A stretch of 64,000 nt of DNA, taken from contig NZ_JACJSB010000004.1 of the NCBI RefSeq assembly GCF_014697585.1, positions 1-64,000 on the forward strand, written 5' to 3'. Under the pieces are notes generated by a model. The model was not told the DNA's origin. It worked only from the letters and a program-made list of their open reading frames with translations, and did no database searches. Below, piece by piece: positions 48,621 through 58,183 of the stretch. How positions within the stretch are numbered: the stretch's first letter is position 1; each line of letters starts with the position of its first letter. The position numbers were made by a program, and so were the translations under genes. This DNA is from Dolichospermum sp. FACHB-1091 (GTDB taxonomy: Bacteria; Cyanobacteriota; Cyanobacteriia; Cyanobacteriales; Nostocaceae).

Positions 48621-49238
48621 TTATAAATTATGAATTTGACTAGCTTTAATTACTTCCTCAACTGTAACATTTAACTCAGAAAAGGTAGGAGAAATAATTT
48701 TTTCTGTTCCTGTAAATGCTTTAACTTGGTATTTTCCGTCAATTAATTCATAAACAAATATTGTTGGTAATTTAGGATTTCCTAAATAACTTCGAGAAGC
48801 GATTGCTAAATAATCCACTATCCAATATTCTTTAATTCCCAGATTTTCATATTCTTCTAATTTATCAATATAGTCATCTTCCCAATTTGTTGATGTTAAT
48901 TCTACTGCTAATTGAATCGCGTCAATTAAAGCTCCATAAGTTGTGACATTAGAGTTCCATAAAGATGCACTGACTACGCTCACATCTGGGTTTCTTCCTC
49001 TTTGATCGCCCCTATTGGTAACTGTTCTAATGACAATATCTTTATCTACAATATAATCAAGTTGTAACCGCCGAATTTCATCATTAAAACCAAACATTAA
49101 ATATCGGGCTACATTTTTACGCGCTCTAATTGCTTCCACTTTAACAATTTCTCCATTTACTAATTCATAAATACCATCATCGGGACGTTGTTGTAAGAAT
49201 TGTCCAAAGTCTAATTTTGTTAAGGTCGTGATGGTCAT
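48621..49238 (-). CDS. Uma2 family protein
   Basis: A 205-aa Uma2 protein: DFGQFLQQRPDDGIYELVNGEIV, GRNPDVSVVSASLW, AIQLAVELTSTNWEDDYIDK, LGIKEYWIVDYLA. The nuclease-core Asp (NPDVSV) and Glu (VELTS) are present. It is of a different subgroup from the other Uma2 proteins here (VELTSTNWEDDY instead of VEILSPTT). Confidence 0.85.
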   Translation of the reverse strand: MTITTLTKLDFGQFLQQRPDDGIYELVNGEIVKVEAIRARKNVARYLMFGFNDEIRRLQLDYIVDKDIVIRTVTNRGDQRGRNPDVSVVSASLWNSNVTTYGALIDAIQLAVELTSTNWEDDYIDKLEEYENLGIKEYWIVDYLAIASRSYLGNPKLPTIFVYELIDGKYQVKAFTGTEKIISPTFSELNVTVEEVIKASQIHNL

Positions 49239-49338
49239 AATGTCCTCACTAAGCTTTGCTAAAATAGCATTATAGCACTTGTCAGAATCAGGATGTGCTG
49301 GATTTGAGGATTTACAGGATTAGGTATCGGCAATATAA

Positions 49339-49438
49339 TAGACATCTCCAAAAAAGAATGTAGAGCCGAGAATCCCTACCCAGGTCACGTCTCTACAAGG
49401 GTTCTAGGAAACGCATATTTAATTTCTGGAGATGTCTA
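49339..49438. mobile_element. 100-bp MITE with TAGACATCTCC ends
   Basis: TAGACATCTCCA at 49339-49350 and its reverse complement TGGAGATGTCTA at 49427-49438 form terminal inverted repeats that begin and end with TA. An inner stem pairs TGTAGAG with CTCTACA. This has the form of a non-autonomous IS630/Tc1-type element. It was not recognised as part of any gene. The rest of 49439-49862 shows no supported gene. Confidence 0.75.
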
Positions 49439-49862
49439 ATATAGGAATCCGGTTTGATTCTGTGAATTTACTTGTGTGGTCAGGGAACAGGAAACTCTTA
49501 ACTGGAAGAAAGACAGAATTGATACCTACTGAGTCAGGGCTACGCCACGCAAGCTATCAAAAATCAAATATTATTCCTATATAAATCTTATGTATTAAAT
49601 TTAAATTTTAAATTTTTGGCGTATATCTGCCTTCATCGGAGATTCTGCTTTACCGGTGGGTTCAGAAAGGTTAGTAATGATCGCCAATGTTACAAAATAT
49701 TTCTAACTTCAGAGTTAAAAAACTACCTATGCTATACTGACCGTGTTTTTCACTTAAACTGCTTGTTGGGTTTTAATGTCACCCTTATGAGAAGAGTGAT
49801 GTGTGTCCGTGTTTAACCGTAATTTCGGAATCACAACTTTGTAACTTAACCTTGAGGTAACG

Positions 49863-51569
49863 ATGAAAAGACTGTTGACAATTCTCATAATTTTACTGTT
49901 GTTAGCTTATCCTACCAATAACGCAGATGCGGCAACTGGCACTACTGATTCTAAGCCTGGTTGCGAATATGCAGTACCCCTCGACATTAATCAAACTGAT
50001 TATGTTGGGCATCCATTTCAGAATCCAGAATCTATTAAGCCCGAAAAGGACTCAAAGACATTAAAGACAACCCTGACGGTCAAATATGCACAAAACAAAA
50101 TTGCTGACTGTCAGGTTAACCTTCGTTCTTACAATGGCAAGTTAGTCGGTCCTACTTTGCGAGCAAAACCAGGAGATACGCTGGAGATTACACTGGTTAA
50201 TGATTTGCCTCCCAACCCAACTTCTTCAGATCACGTTTCAGATCACGTTACCGCTAAAATGTCATCTAAAATCTCATCTCCAGATTGCTCATACGAGCTA
50301 GAAACCACGACCAACAATATAAATATACCACACAACTTCAATACTACTAATTTTCATACCCATGGTCTTCATGTTGATCCAGGCAGTTGTAGTGACAACG
50401 TTTTACGAGTGATGAATCCGAGGAAACAAGACGGAGACCCTGCACCAGAGTATGCTATTAAAGTTAAAATCCCTGAAGATCATCCGTCGGGAACCTTTTG
50501 GTATCACTCTCATGTTCATGGCTCAACAGCATTACAAGTCTCTAGTGGTATGGTTGGAGCATTAATTATTGAAGGTGGTGGACTAGATAAAATCCCAGAA
50601 ATTGCCAAGGCCAAAGAACAAGTATTTATGTTCGAGGAAATTGCCTATGATAACAACGGTGTAATAGAAAATTATGATGTGTTTGGACCTAAAAAATGGC
50701 AAGAATCAGGGCGCTTTATCACGATTAATGGTCAGATCATGCCAAAAATTACAATGCGACCAGGAGAAGTACAACGTTGGCGTTTTATTCACGGAGGTAT
50801 CAGAGAAAGTATCAACTTAGAATTACGAGAGCAGTATACTGATCAACAGATTCCACTTCATGAAATTGCTGTTGATGGTATTCCTTTAGGAAAGCTCGAC
50901 TCTTGGAATAATGATCCTGTTGAGCTTGAATCTGGTTATCGCAGTGATGTACTTGTTCAAGCCAAACAATTATTACCTGGACAACAAAGTCAAGAGTATG
51001 TCCTAATTGACAAACCCACCAATGCTAACGAATCTTTGTTAGGAGTTCCAGAGCGAAAACATATCTTAGCTACAGTGATTGTTAAAGGTGAACCATTGAA
51101 TATGTCTTTACCTACTAAATATAGATTAGCTAAAGCTAAAAAAGATGATGCACCTGAAGATATCCGTGATGATGAATTAAGGAGAGATCAACATCAAGTT
51201 GTTTCTTTTAACATTGACCCTCTCAAAAAACCAACCGAATACCAAGTTAATGGTCAACCTTTTGATCCTAAACAAGTCCGATATCTGCAACTTAATCAAG
51301 CTGAAGAATGGAAATTAGAATCACTACTCGCTAACCATCCATTCCATATTCATGTCAATCCCTTTCAATATGATCGTATAGGACCTGATGGAAATCAAGA
51401 GCGTATTTGGCGAGATACACTACTAGTTACCACGAAAAATCCTCTAAGGATTCGTTCTCGTTATACTAAGTTTACAGGCGAGTTTGTTTTACACTGTCAT
51501 ATTCTGGATCATGAAGATAACGGTATGATGCAAAGTGTTAAAATTTCAGACCCTTTGAAGGAGACATAA
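49863..51569 (+). CDS. Exported multicopper oxidase
   Basis: A 568-aa periplasmic or secreted protein with a signal peptide (MKRLLTILIILLLLAYPTN, cleavage near ADA). Copper-site motifs are present: NFHTHGLHV, FWYHSHVHG, HPFHIHVNPF and HCHILDHEDNGMM, giving one type 1 and a trinuclear centre. Multicopper oxidases of this type oxidise phenols, Mn(II) or Cu(I); the substrate cannot be read. It is the last gene of the 22-kb element. Oxygen use makes its loss on excision in heterocysts notable. Confidence 0.9.
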   Translation: MKRLLTILIILLLLAYPTNNADAATGTTDSKPGCEYAVPLDINQTDYVGHPFQNPESIKPEKDSKTLKTTLTVKYAQNKIADCQVNLRSYNGKLVGPTLRAKPGDTLEITLVNDLPPNPTSSDHVSDHVTAKMSSKISSPDCSYELETTTNNINIPHNFNTTNFHTHGLHVDPGSCSDNVLRVMNPRKQDGDPAPEYAIKVKIPEDHPSGTFWYHSHVHGSTALQVSSGMVGALIIEGGGLDKIPEIAKAKEQVFMFEEIAYDNNGVIENYDVFGPKKWQESGRFITINGQIMPKITMRPGEVQRWRFIHGGIRESINLELREQYTDQQIPLHEIAVDGIPLGKLDSWNNDPVELESGYRSDVLVQAKQLLPGQQSQEYVLIDKPTNANESLLGVPERKHILATVIVKGEPLNMSLPTKYRLAKAKKDDAPEDIRDDELRRDQHQVVSFNIDPLKKPTEYQVNGQPFDPKQVRYLQLNQAEEWKLESLLANHPFHIHVNPFQYDRIGPDGNQERIWRDTLLVTTKNPLRIRSRYTKFTGEFVLHCHILDHEDNGMMQSVKISDPLKET

Positions 51570-51575
51570 ATAAAA

Positions 51576-51725
51576 TAGACCTCTCCGTAAATTCAGATTT
51601 TTTTTTGGAGATGTCTAATGTCAATGAAATAGGTATCTGCGGTAACTAAATCTGCATAAACTCAAACCCTTGTAGGGACAACTCATTTATGAGTTGTCCC
51701 TACAATTTTTTTTCGGAGATATCTA
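51576..51725. mobile_element. 150-bp MITE-like element next to the right nifD repeat
   Basis: TAGACCTCTCC at the left and GGAGATATCTA at the right form imperfect inverted ends like the MITE at 49339. A third end sequence (TTGGAGATGTCTA, about 51605-51617) lies inside, suggesting a composite. A perfect 17-bp hairpin, arms 51670-51686 and 51689-51705 (TTGTAGGGACAACTCAT), follows. Its right end is 18 bp from the TACTCCG repeat. Confidence 0.75.
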
Positions 51726-51743
51726 TTAAACCAGCAGAATAAA

Positions 51744-51890
51744 TACTCCGGTCCTTACCACGGTTACGACGGATTTGCAATTTTCGCTCGTGACATGGAC
51801 TTGGCGCTCAACAGCCCAACCTGGGGATTAATTGGCGCTCCCTGGAACAAAAAAGCTCAAGCTAAAGTTAAAGCTAAAGCGGCCGTCTAG
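51744..51890 (+). CDS. nifD: nifD, segment 3 of 3
   Basis: The last 46 codons of NifD and the stop: [20 protein letters not shown], then [12 protein letters not shown] and [14 protein letters not shown]. It follows the TACTCCG repeat and has no start of its own. Total after both excisions: 900 + 462 + 141 nt, or 500 aa, the normal length. It is easily missed by gene finders because of its size. Confidence 0.96.
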   Translation, partial: YSGPYHGYDGFAIFARDMDLALNSPTWGLIGAPWNKKAQAKVKAKAAV

Positions 51891-52043
51891 GGAACAAAAA
51901 TCTGGGGTTTTACCCCAGGAGAGTTGGAAATTCAAGATTCAAAATTAAAAATTCTCAGTTTTGAATTTTGCATTCTGAATCTTGAGTGGTATTTCCGACT
52001 CTCCACCAAACGCAAACATCATACACCGCAGGAGATACAGAAA

Positions 52044-53579
52044 ATGCCTCAGAATCCAGAAAAGATTCAGGATCACGTTGAGCTATTCCACCAACCAGAA
52101 TACCAACAACTGTTTGAAAACAAAAAACAGTTTGAAAATGGCCACACTTCCGAAGAAGTACAACGGGTAGCAGACTGGACAAAAACCTGGGAATATCGGG
52201 AAAAGAACTTTGCGCGGGAAGCTTTAACCGTTAACCCAGCTAAGGGTTGTCAACCTTTAGGTGCTATGTTTGCGGCCGTAGGTTTTGAAGGTACTCTTCC
52301 CTTCGTTCAAGGTTCTCAAGGTTGCGTGGCTTACTTCCGTACCCACTTAACCCGTCACTATAAAGAACCATTTGCTGGTGTTTCTTCTTCCATGACAGAA
52401 GACGCGGCTGTATTCGGTGGTTTGCAAAACATGATTGATGGTTTGGCTAACTCTTACAAACTATACAATCCTAAAATGATTGCTGTTTGTACCACCTGTA
52501 TGGCAGAAGTTATCGGTGATGACTTACAATCATTCATTGGTAACGCTAAAGAAGCTGGTTCAGTTCCTCAAGATTTCCCAGTTCCTTTTGCTCACACTCC
52601 TAGCTTTGTTGGTTCTCACATCACTGGTTACGATAACATGATGAAGGGAATCCTTTCTACCTTAACCGCAGGTAAGAAGAAAGCCAAGAGCAACGGTAAA
52701 ATCAACTTTATTCCTGGTTTTGATACCTACGTAGAAAACAACCGCGAAGTTAAGCGCATTGCTAACCTATTCGGTTTTGACTACACCTTATTATCTGACA
52801 ACAGTGATTATGTTGACTCACCTTGTGATGGTGCGTACAATATGTACCCAGGTGGTACTAAGCTAGAAGATGCAGCAGATTCCATTAACGGTAAAGCTAC
52901 TATTGCTCTTCAAGCTTACTCCACAGCCAAGACCCGTGAATACATTGCTAAGGAATGGGGTCAAGACGTTTGTGTTTCTCGTCCTTGGGGTATCAAGGGA
53001 ACTGATGAGTTCTTGATGAAACTCAGCGAAATGACTGGTAAGGCTATTCCTGAAGAGTTAGAAATCGAACGTGGTCGCGCAGTTGACGCAATGACTGACT
53101 CCCATGCTTGGTTACATGGTAAGCGTTTCGCTATCTATGGTGATCCTGACTTAGTTTACAGCTTAGTTGGTTTCATGTTAGAAATGGGTGCTGAACCAGT
53201 ACACATCTTGGTTCACAACACCAATGAAGTATTTGAGAAAGAATTGCAAGCATTGTTAGATTCTAGCGCCTTCGGTAAGTCTGCTAAAATCTGGGGTGGT
53301 AAAGACTTGTGGCACTTACGCTCTCTGTTATTTACCGAACCCGTAGACTTATTAATTGGTAACTCCTACGGTAAGTATTTATGGCGTGATTGTGGTGTAC
53401 CTTTGGTCAGAATTGGTTATCCTATCATGGACCGTCACCACTACCACCGTTACGCAACTGTTGGTTATAAAGGTGTTATTAACCTGTTGAACTGGATTGT
53501 TAACACAGTCTTTGAAGAAATTGACCGTACTACTAATGTTCCTGGTCAAACCGATATTTCCTACGACTTAGTTCGTTAA
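52044..53579 (+). CDS. nifK: MoFe protein beta subunit NifK
   Basis: NifK pairs with NifD in the MoFe protein and holds half of the P-cluster. The 511-aa protein starts at [21 protein letters not shown], preceded by GGAG at 52031; an in-frame start 40 codons upstream has no family support. P-cluster cysteines lie in [26 protein letters not shown] and [13 protein letters not shown]. It is intact, 153 bp after the last nifD segment. Confidence 0.97.
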   Translation: MPQNPEKIQDHVELFHQPEYQQLFENKKQFENGHTSEEVQRVADWTKTWEYREKNFAREALTVNPAKGCQPLGAMFAAVGFEGTLPFVQGSQGCVAYFRTHLTRHYKEPFAGVSSSMTEDAAVFGGLQNMIDGLANSYKLYNPKMIAVCTTCMAEVIGDDLQSFIGNAKEAGSVPQDFPVPFAHTPSFVGSHITGYDNMMKGILSTLTAGKKKAKSNGKINFIPGFDTYVENNREVKRIANLFGFDYTLLSDNSDYVDSPCDGAYNMYPGGTKLEDAADSINGKATIALQAYSTAKTREYIAKEWGQDVCVSRPWGIKGTDEFLMKLSEMTGKAIPEELEIERGRAVDAMTDSHAWLHGKRFAIYGDPDLVYSLVGFMLEMGAEPVHILVHNTNEVFEKELQALLDSSAFGKSAKIWGGKDLWHLRSLLFTEPVDLLIGNSYGKYLWRDCGVPLVRIGYPIMDRHHYHRYATVGYKGVINLLNWIVNTVFEEIDRTTNVPGQTDISYDLVR

Positions 53580-54028
53580 GAATTATCTAGGGGTGGGATT
53601 TTCCCCTCCTTTCCGTCGCAAATAAGTAAAGGGGACAGGAAATTGGGTAAATTCCCTAAAATCCTCTCCCCTATCTTCAGTTCCATTAGCTTAACTAGCC
53701 TAATCTTTGTTCCTTTCATCTACCTGACAGATGAATTTTCCCATAAGTTCCTAGAAAAATGATCTGTTTTCATCAGCGTTAATCAATGTTATGAAAACCC
53801 CACTCTGGACAATATAGATAAATACATATCTTTTTTGCAGGTTGATCTGTGTAAATATTAAGTTAATCTTGCTTCTCGTTCAGAAGCAAAGGAGCAAAGA
53901 CGCAAAGGAAGAAATATATTAATTTAAACTGTAGTCTAAATATGTGAAGTCGGCTGTAATTTTGTAGAAATCATCATTTTGATGATGGACTTTCATCAAG
54001 ATTTGTACTGTTAATAGCGAGAATAAAA
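53580..54028. other. nifK-nifE intergenic region
   Basis: 449 bp without a gene. A GGGGTGGGA-TTTT-CCCCTCC stem just after the nifK stop (about 53590-53610) could attenuate transcription and help explain higher nifHDK than nifEN expression; that role is inferred. A second promoter for nifE may lie here. Confidence 0.45.
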
Positions 54029-55396
54029 ATGAAAATCACCCAAAGTAAAATTAACGAATTGCTGAGTGAATCAGGATGTGAACATAATCAAAAAAAACAG
54101 GGAGAAAAAAAGAATAAATCTTGTACCCAACAAGCTCAACCAGGTGCGGCTCAAGGGGGTTGTGCTTTTGATGGTGCGATGATTGCTTTAGTCCCAATTA
54201 CTGATGCGGCTCATTTGGTTCATGGTCCGATCGCTTGTGCTGGAAATTCCTGGGGAAGTCGTGGGAGTTTGTCTTCAGGTCCAATGCTTTATAAAACCGG
54301 TTTTACTACCGATGTTGGGGAAAATGATGTAATTTTCGGCGGTGAAAAAAAGCTTTATAAAGCGATTTTAGAAGTTAATCAAAATTACACACCTGCTGCG
54401 ATTTTTGTTTACGCCACCTGCGTTACAGCCCTAATTGGTGATGATATTGATGCGGTTTGTAAGGTAGCAGCGGAAAAAATTGGAACTCCTGTCATTCCTG
54501 TTATTGCTCCGGGATTTATTGGTAGTAAAAACTTAGGTAATCGTTTTGGTGGTGAAGCTTTACTAGAATATGTAGTGGGAACTGCTGAACCTGAATATAC
54601 TACCCCTTATGATATTAATTTAATAGGTGAATACAATATTGCGGGGGAAATGTGGGGAGTTTTACCCTTATTTGAAAAGTTAGGAATTAGGGTTTTATCA
54701 AAAATTACAGGTGATGCTCGTTATCAAGAAGTGCGTTATGCTCACCGGGCAAAATTAAATGTCATGATCTGCTCACGAGCGCTTTTAAATATGGCGCGAA
54801 AAATGGAGGAACGTTACGGTATTCCCTATATTGAAGAGTCATTTTATGGCATTAATGATATTAACCGTTGTTTGCGAACTGTGGCGGCTAAATTAGGTGA
54901 TGCTGATTTACAGGAACGCACAGAAAAACTCATTGTTGAAGAAACTGCGGCCTTAGATATTGCTCTTGCTCCCTATCGAGAAAAATTAAAAGGAAAACGC
55001 ATTGTTCTCTATACTGGTGGTGTGAAAAGTTGGTCAATTATTTCCGCTGCGAAGGATTTGGGAATTGAAGTTGTGGCCACAAGTACCCGCAAAAGTACGG
55101 AAGAAGATAAAGCTAAAATTAAAAATTTGTTGGGTAATGATGGTATTATGCTGGAGAAAGGAAACGCTTCCGAACTCCTGAAATTAATTGCAGAGACTAA
55201 CGCAGATATGCTGATTGCTGGCGGTAGAAATCAATATACTGCTTTAAAAGCCAGAATTCCCTTTTTAGATATTAACCAAGAACGTCATCATCCCTACGCG
55301 GGTTATGTGGGTATGGTGGAAATGGCGCAGGAGTTGACAGAGGCTTTATATAGTCCTGTGTGGGAGCAAATTCGCAAGCCGGCTCCTTGGGAGTAA
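54029..55396 (+). CDS. nifE: FeMo-cofactor scaffold NifE
   Basis: NifE forms with NifN the scaffold on which the NifB cluster matures to FeMo-co. The 455-aa protein has [22 protein letters not shown], the cluster cysteine in [30 protein letters not shown] and the nitrogenase alpha-fold C-terminus ([21 protein letters not shown]). No insertion interrupts it, unlike some relatives. Confidence 0.97.
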   Translation: MKITQSKINELLSESGCEHNQKKQGEKKNKSCTQQAQPGAAQGGCAFDGAMIALVPITDAAHLVHGPIACAGNSWGSRGSLSSGPMLYKTGFTTDVGENDVIFGGEKKLYKAILEVNQNYTPAAIFVYATCVTALIGDDIDAVCKVAAEKIGTPVIPVIAPGFIGSKNLGNRFGGEALLEYVVGTAEPEYTTPYDINLIGEYNIAGEMWGVLPLFEKLGIRVLSKITGDARYQEVRYAHRAKLNVMICSRALLNMARKMEERYGIPYIEESFYGINDINRCLRTVAAKLGDADLQERTEKLIVEETAALDIALAPYREKLKGKRIVLYTGGVKSWSIISAAKDLGIEVVATSTRKSTEEDKAKIKNLLGNDGIMLEKGNASELLKLIAETNADMLIAGGRNQYTALKARIPFLDINQERHHPYAGYVGMVEMAQELTEALYSPVWEQIRKPAPWE

Positions 55397-55439
55397 TTGT
55401 CTTACACAGGGAGTAAAAACAGAAAACTATCTTGGTTAA

Positions 55440-55552
55440 TTTAATTATTGTGGGGTAGGCATCTTGCCTGCCCTACCCTAGACGGGCTAGAAGCACTACC
55501 CCAGACGGGCTAGAAGCACTACCCCAGACGGGCTAGAAGCCCATCCCACAAG
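55440..55552. repeat. Triple repeat in the nifE-nifN spacer
   Basis: GACGGGCTAGAAGCACTACC is repeated in tandem with a 24-bp period (three starts, near 55481, 55505 and 55528; the last diverges). It is preceded by GTAGGCATCTTGCCTGCCC, a hairpin-forming dispersed repeat. It may influence the nifE to nifN transcript. Confidence 0.75.
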
Positions 55553-55598
55553 ATTTTTAGATGTTCTAGATGTTCTATAATTTATCAAAGATTAATTT

Positions 55599-56927
55599 AT
55601 GGCGATCGCAATTGTTCCAGAAAAGTCTGTGACTGTCAACCCCCTCAAACAAAGTCAGGCTTTAGGCGCTTCTTTAGCTTTTTTGGGTTTAAAGGGAACT
55701 ATGCCCTTATTTCATGGTTCTCAGGGTTGTACAGCCTTTGCAAAAGTAGTTTTAGTTCGACATTTTCGGGAAGCAATTCCCCTTGCGACCACTGCAATGA
55801 CAGAAGTTACTACTATTTTGGGTGGTGAGGAAAATGTGGAGCAAGCTATTCTCACTTTAGTCGAAAAGGTACAACCGGAAATCATTGGTTTATGCACTAC
55901 TGGGCTAACAGAAACTAGAGGTGATGATATTGAACGTTTTTTAAAAGATATTCGAGAACGTCACCCCGAACTTAATCATTTAGCCATTATTTTTGCTCCC
56001 ACTCCCGATTTTAAAGGTGCTTTACAAGACGGTTTTGCAGTCGCAGTAGAAAGTATTGTTAAGGAAATTCCCAAAGCAGGGGGAATTAAACCAGAACAAA
56101 TCACAATTTTAGCTGGTGCTGCTCTCACTCCTGGAGATGTTCAAGAAATTCGAGAAATAGTTACATCTTTCGGACTAGAACCCATATTTGTTCCTGATTT
56201 AGGAGCTTCATTAGATGGACATTTAGAAGATGGTTATACTGCTATAACTGCTAGTGGAACAACTTTAAAAGAATTACGTTCTTTGGGTAGTTCAGCTTTT
56301 ACCTTAGCCTTAGGTGAAAGTATGCGCCAGGCGGCGAAAATTTTAGAAGAACGCTTCGGAACTAACTATCAAGTATTCAGAGATCTAATAGGATTAGAAC
56401 CTGTAGATGAATTTCTGCAAAAATTATCTTTATTAAGTGGAAATCCCGTTCCTGAAAAATATCGTCGTCAACGTCGTCAATTGCAAGATGCAATGTTAGA
56501 TACTCACTTTTATTTTAGTGCCAAAAGAGTATCTTTAGCTTTAGAACCAGATTTATTATGGACTATAGTTAAATTTTTGCAATCAATGGGGGCAGAAATT
56601 CATAATGCTGTCACCACAACTCGTTCTCCCTTACTTCAAGAACTTCCTATTAAAGATGTCACCATTGGCGATTTAGAAGATTTTGAAAAATTGGCAATAG
56701 GTTCTGATTTATTAATTGGTAATTCTCACGTAAATACCATCTCTAAACGCCTTTCTATTCCCCTCTATCGTTTAGGTATTCCCATTTATGACCGATTAGG
56801 AAATGGTCTATTTACCAAAGTAGGCTATCGCGGTACTATTGAGCTTCTTTTCGGCATGGGAAACCTATTCATAGAACATGAAGAATCATCAATGATGAAC
56901 CAATGGTCATCAGTAATTAACAAATAA
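55599..56927 (+). CDS. nifN: FeMo-cofactor scaffold NifN
   Basis: A 442-aa partner of NifE: VTVNPLKQSQALGASLAFLG, FHGSQGCTAFAKVVLVRHF, TTAMTEVTTILGGEENVEQAI, GLCTTGLTETRGDDI. Cofactor synthesis takes place on the NifEN heterotetramer. A HIP1 octamer (GCGATCGC) covers codons 2-4. It lies 202 bp downstream of nifE. Confidence 0.96.
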   Translation: MAIAIVPEKSVTVNPLKQSQALGASLAFLGLKGTMPLFHGSQGCTAFAKVVLVRHFREAIPLATTAMTEVTTILGGEENVEQAILTLVEKVQPEIIGLCTTGLTETRGDDIERFLKDIRERHPELNHLAIIFAPTPDFKGALQDGFAVAVESIVKEIPKAGGIKPEQITILAGAALTPGDVQEIREIVTSFGLEPIFVPDLGASLDGHLEDGYTAITASGTTLKELRSLGSSAFTLALGESMRQAAKILEERFGTNYQVFRDLIGLEPVDEFLQKLSLLSGNPVPEKYRRQRRQLQDAMLDTHFYFSAKRVSLALEPDLLWTIVKFLQSMGAEIHNAVTTTRSPLLQELPIKDVTIGDLEDFEKLAIGSDLLIGNSHVNTISKRLSIPLYRLGIPIYDRLGNGLFTKVGYRGTIELLFGMGNLFIEHEESSMMNQWSSVINK

Positions 56928-56958
56928 CAACTGACAACTGACAACCAATAAAGGACAA

Positions 56959-57378
56959 ATGAAAGTGAAAATTGCTTTTACGACAAATGACAGAATTCAT
57001 GTTAATGCTCACTTTGGTTGGGCTAAGGAAATTGATGTTTATGAAATTTCCGACAACGGCTATGAATTTGTAGAAACTCTCAAATTTGAAGGTGATCTAA
57101 AAGAAGATGGTAATGAGGATAAAATTACCCCTAAACTTCAAGCACTTAATGATTGCACAATTGTTTATGTTGTGGCTATTGGTGGTAGTGCAGCGGCTCG
57201 TTTAATTAAGAAAGGTGTAACCCCAGTTAAGGCTAAATCTGAAGAGGAAAAAATTGCAGAAATTCTCGATAAATTAGTCAAAACTCTCAAGGGTAATCCT
57301 CCACCTTGGTTACGAAAAGCTTTACAACAGAAAAAACCTAGTTTTGCTGAAGAAATTGAAAACGAAGCAACAGTATGA
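56959..57378 (+). CDS. nifX: NifX, FeMo-co precursor carrier
   Basis: A 139-aa NifX protein: MKVKIAFTTNDRIHVNAHFGWAKE, YEISDNGYEFVETL, AIGGSAAARLIKKGVTPVK. NifX binds the NifB cofactor or VK-cluster and shuttles it between NifB and NifEN. It lies 31 bp after nifN and overlaps the following DUF269 gene (ATGA). Confidence 0.95.
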   Translation: MKVKIAFTTNDRIHVNAHFGWAKEIDVYEISDNGYEFVETLKFEGDLKEDGNEDKITPKLQALNDCTIVYVVAIGGSAAARLIKKGVTPVKAKSEEEKIAEILDKLVKTLKGNPPPWLRKALQQKKPSFAEEIENEATV

Positions 57379-57851
57379 GTACAAATAATGTGAATGGGAC
57401 TGGTAACAATTTAGAGGTAATTTTAACCCCTTTTTTGAAATCATTAGTTCAACAAATTCGGGCGCAAGATAGTTATGGTTTCTACCGAAATTGGACTGAT
57501 GAATTAATCCTCAAACCCTATATTGTTACTAAACAAAAGAAACGAGAAATTTCTGTAGAAGGTGAAGTTGACCCCGCTACAATTTCTCGCATCAATGCCT
57601 TTTTTCGAGCGGTAGCTGCCAGCATTGAAAAGGAAACTGGACTCATTTCTAATGTGGTTATTGAATTAGGACATGAGGGTTTTGGTTGGGCTTTAGTATT
57701 TTCAGGACGCTTATTATTAGCTGTCAAAACTTTGCGTGATGCTCATCGTTTTGGTTTTGATTCCTTCGAGAAATTAGACGAAGAAGGCACAAAGTTTGTG
57801 GAAAAAGGCATTGATTTAGCCAAGCGTTTCCCCGAAGTAGGAAATCTTTAA
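57375..57851 (+). CDS. NifX-associated protein (DUF269)
   Basis: A 158-aa DUF269 protein: FLKSLVQQIRAQDSYGFYRNW, then DPATISRINAFFRAVAASIEKETG, ELGHEGFGWALVFSGRLLLAVKTLRDAHRFGF. The family is restricted to nif clusters, always next to nifX; function is unknown. It overlaps the nifX stop by 4 bp. Confidence 0.94.
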   Translation: MSTNNVNGTGNNLEVILTPFLKSLVQQIRAQDSYGFYRNWTDELILKPYIVTKQKKREISVEGEVDPATISRINAFFRAVAASIEKETGLISNVVIELGHEGFGWALVFSGRLLLAVKTLRDAHRFGFDSFEKLDEEGTKFVEKGIDLAKRFPEVGNL

Positions 57852-57854
57852 TTA

Positions 57855-57968
57855 GTCATTGGTCAGTAGTTAGTAGTTAGTGATCATTAGTTAGAAAATA
57901 CTTGCAAATTTGTTCTCTTCTATAGCAAATTGCAACTGATAACTGACAAAGGACAACTGACCAATGAC
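57855..57968. repeat. 13-bp inverted repeat in the spacer before the DUF683 gene
   Basis: GTCATTGGTCAGT (57855-57867) and its exact reverse complement (57956-57968) enclose a spacer of GTTAGTA/GACAACT heptamers. It could fold in the transcript downstream of the DUF269 gene. Confidence 0.65.
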
Positions 57969-57982
57969 AAAGGACAAAAAAT

Positions 57983-58183
57983 ATGACAATTGAGGAAATC
58001 ACAACCAAGATTAAAAAGCTAAATAGCAAAGCAGGTCAAATGAAAATGGATCTGCATGATTTAGCAGAAGGACTACCCACAGATTATCAAAAACTGATGG
58101 ATGTTGCTGCGGAAACTTACGAAATCTACTGTCAGTTAGATGGACTCAAGCAACAACTCAAAAAAATGGAGAATTCTAAATGA
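57983..58183 (+). CDS. DUF683/CCE_0567-like small nif protein
   Basis: A 66-aa helical protein: MTIEEITTKIKKLNSKAGQM, LHDLAEGLPTDYQKLMDVA, ETYEIYCQLDGLKQQL. It is of the CCE_0567 metalloprotein family (DUF683) found only in nif clusters; a homologue from Cyanothece is reported to bind metal. Its stop overlaps the nifW start. Confidence 0.9.
   Translation: MTIEEITTKIKKLNSKAGQMKMDLHDLAEGLPTDYQKLMDVAAETYEIYCQLDGLKQQLKKMENSK

Larger units (their letters stand above)
29354..51750. mobile_element. nifD excision element 2, 22,390 bp
   Basis: The exact repeat is TACTCCG at 29354-29360 and 51744-51750. The left copy is part of a full GGATTACTCCG; the right copy reads TAAATACTCCG (8 of 11 matching). 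Joining restores [15 protein letters not shown], in frame to the end of NifD. The element carries a XisA-like recombinase (47029-48339) and about 25 cargo genes and relics: Uma2 proteins, toxin-antitoxin genes, an ATPase-TOPRIM pair, a multicopper oxidase and others. No phage structural genes or transposases were seen. Confidence 0.94.

Noticed and set aside
29354-51750. Prophage or integrative conjugative element
   Set aside because: No capsid, tail, terminase, portal, replication or conjugation genes are seen. Boundaries in nifD codons and a XisA-like enzyme fit a developmental excision element.
51924-52043. N-terminal extension of nifK
   Set aside because: The 40 codons before 52044 resemble a dispersed AAATTCAAGATT-type repeat, lack a ribosome-binding site and do not match NifK proteins.
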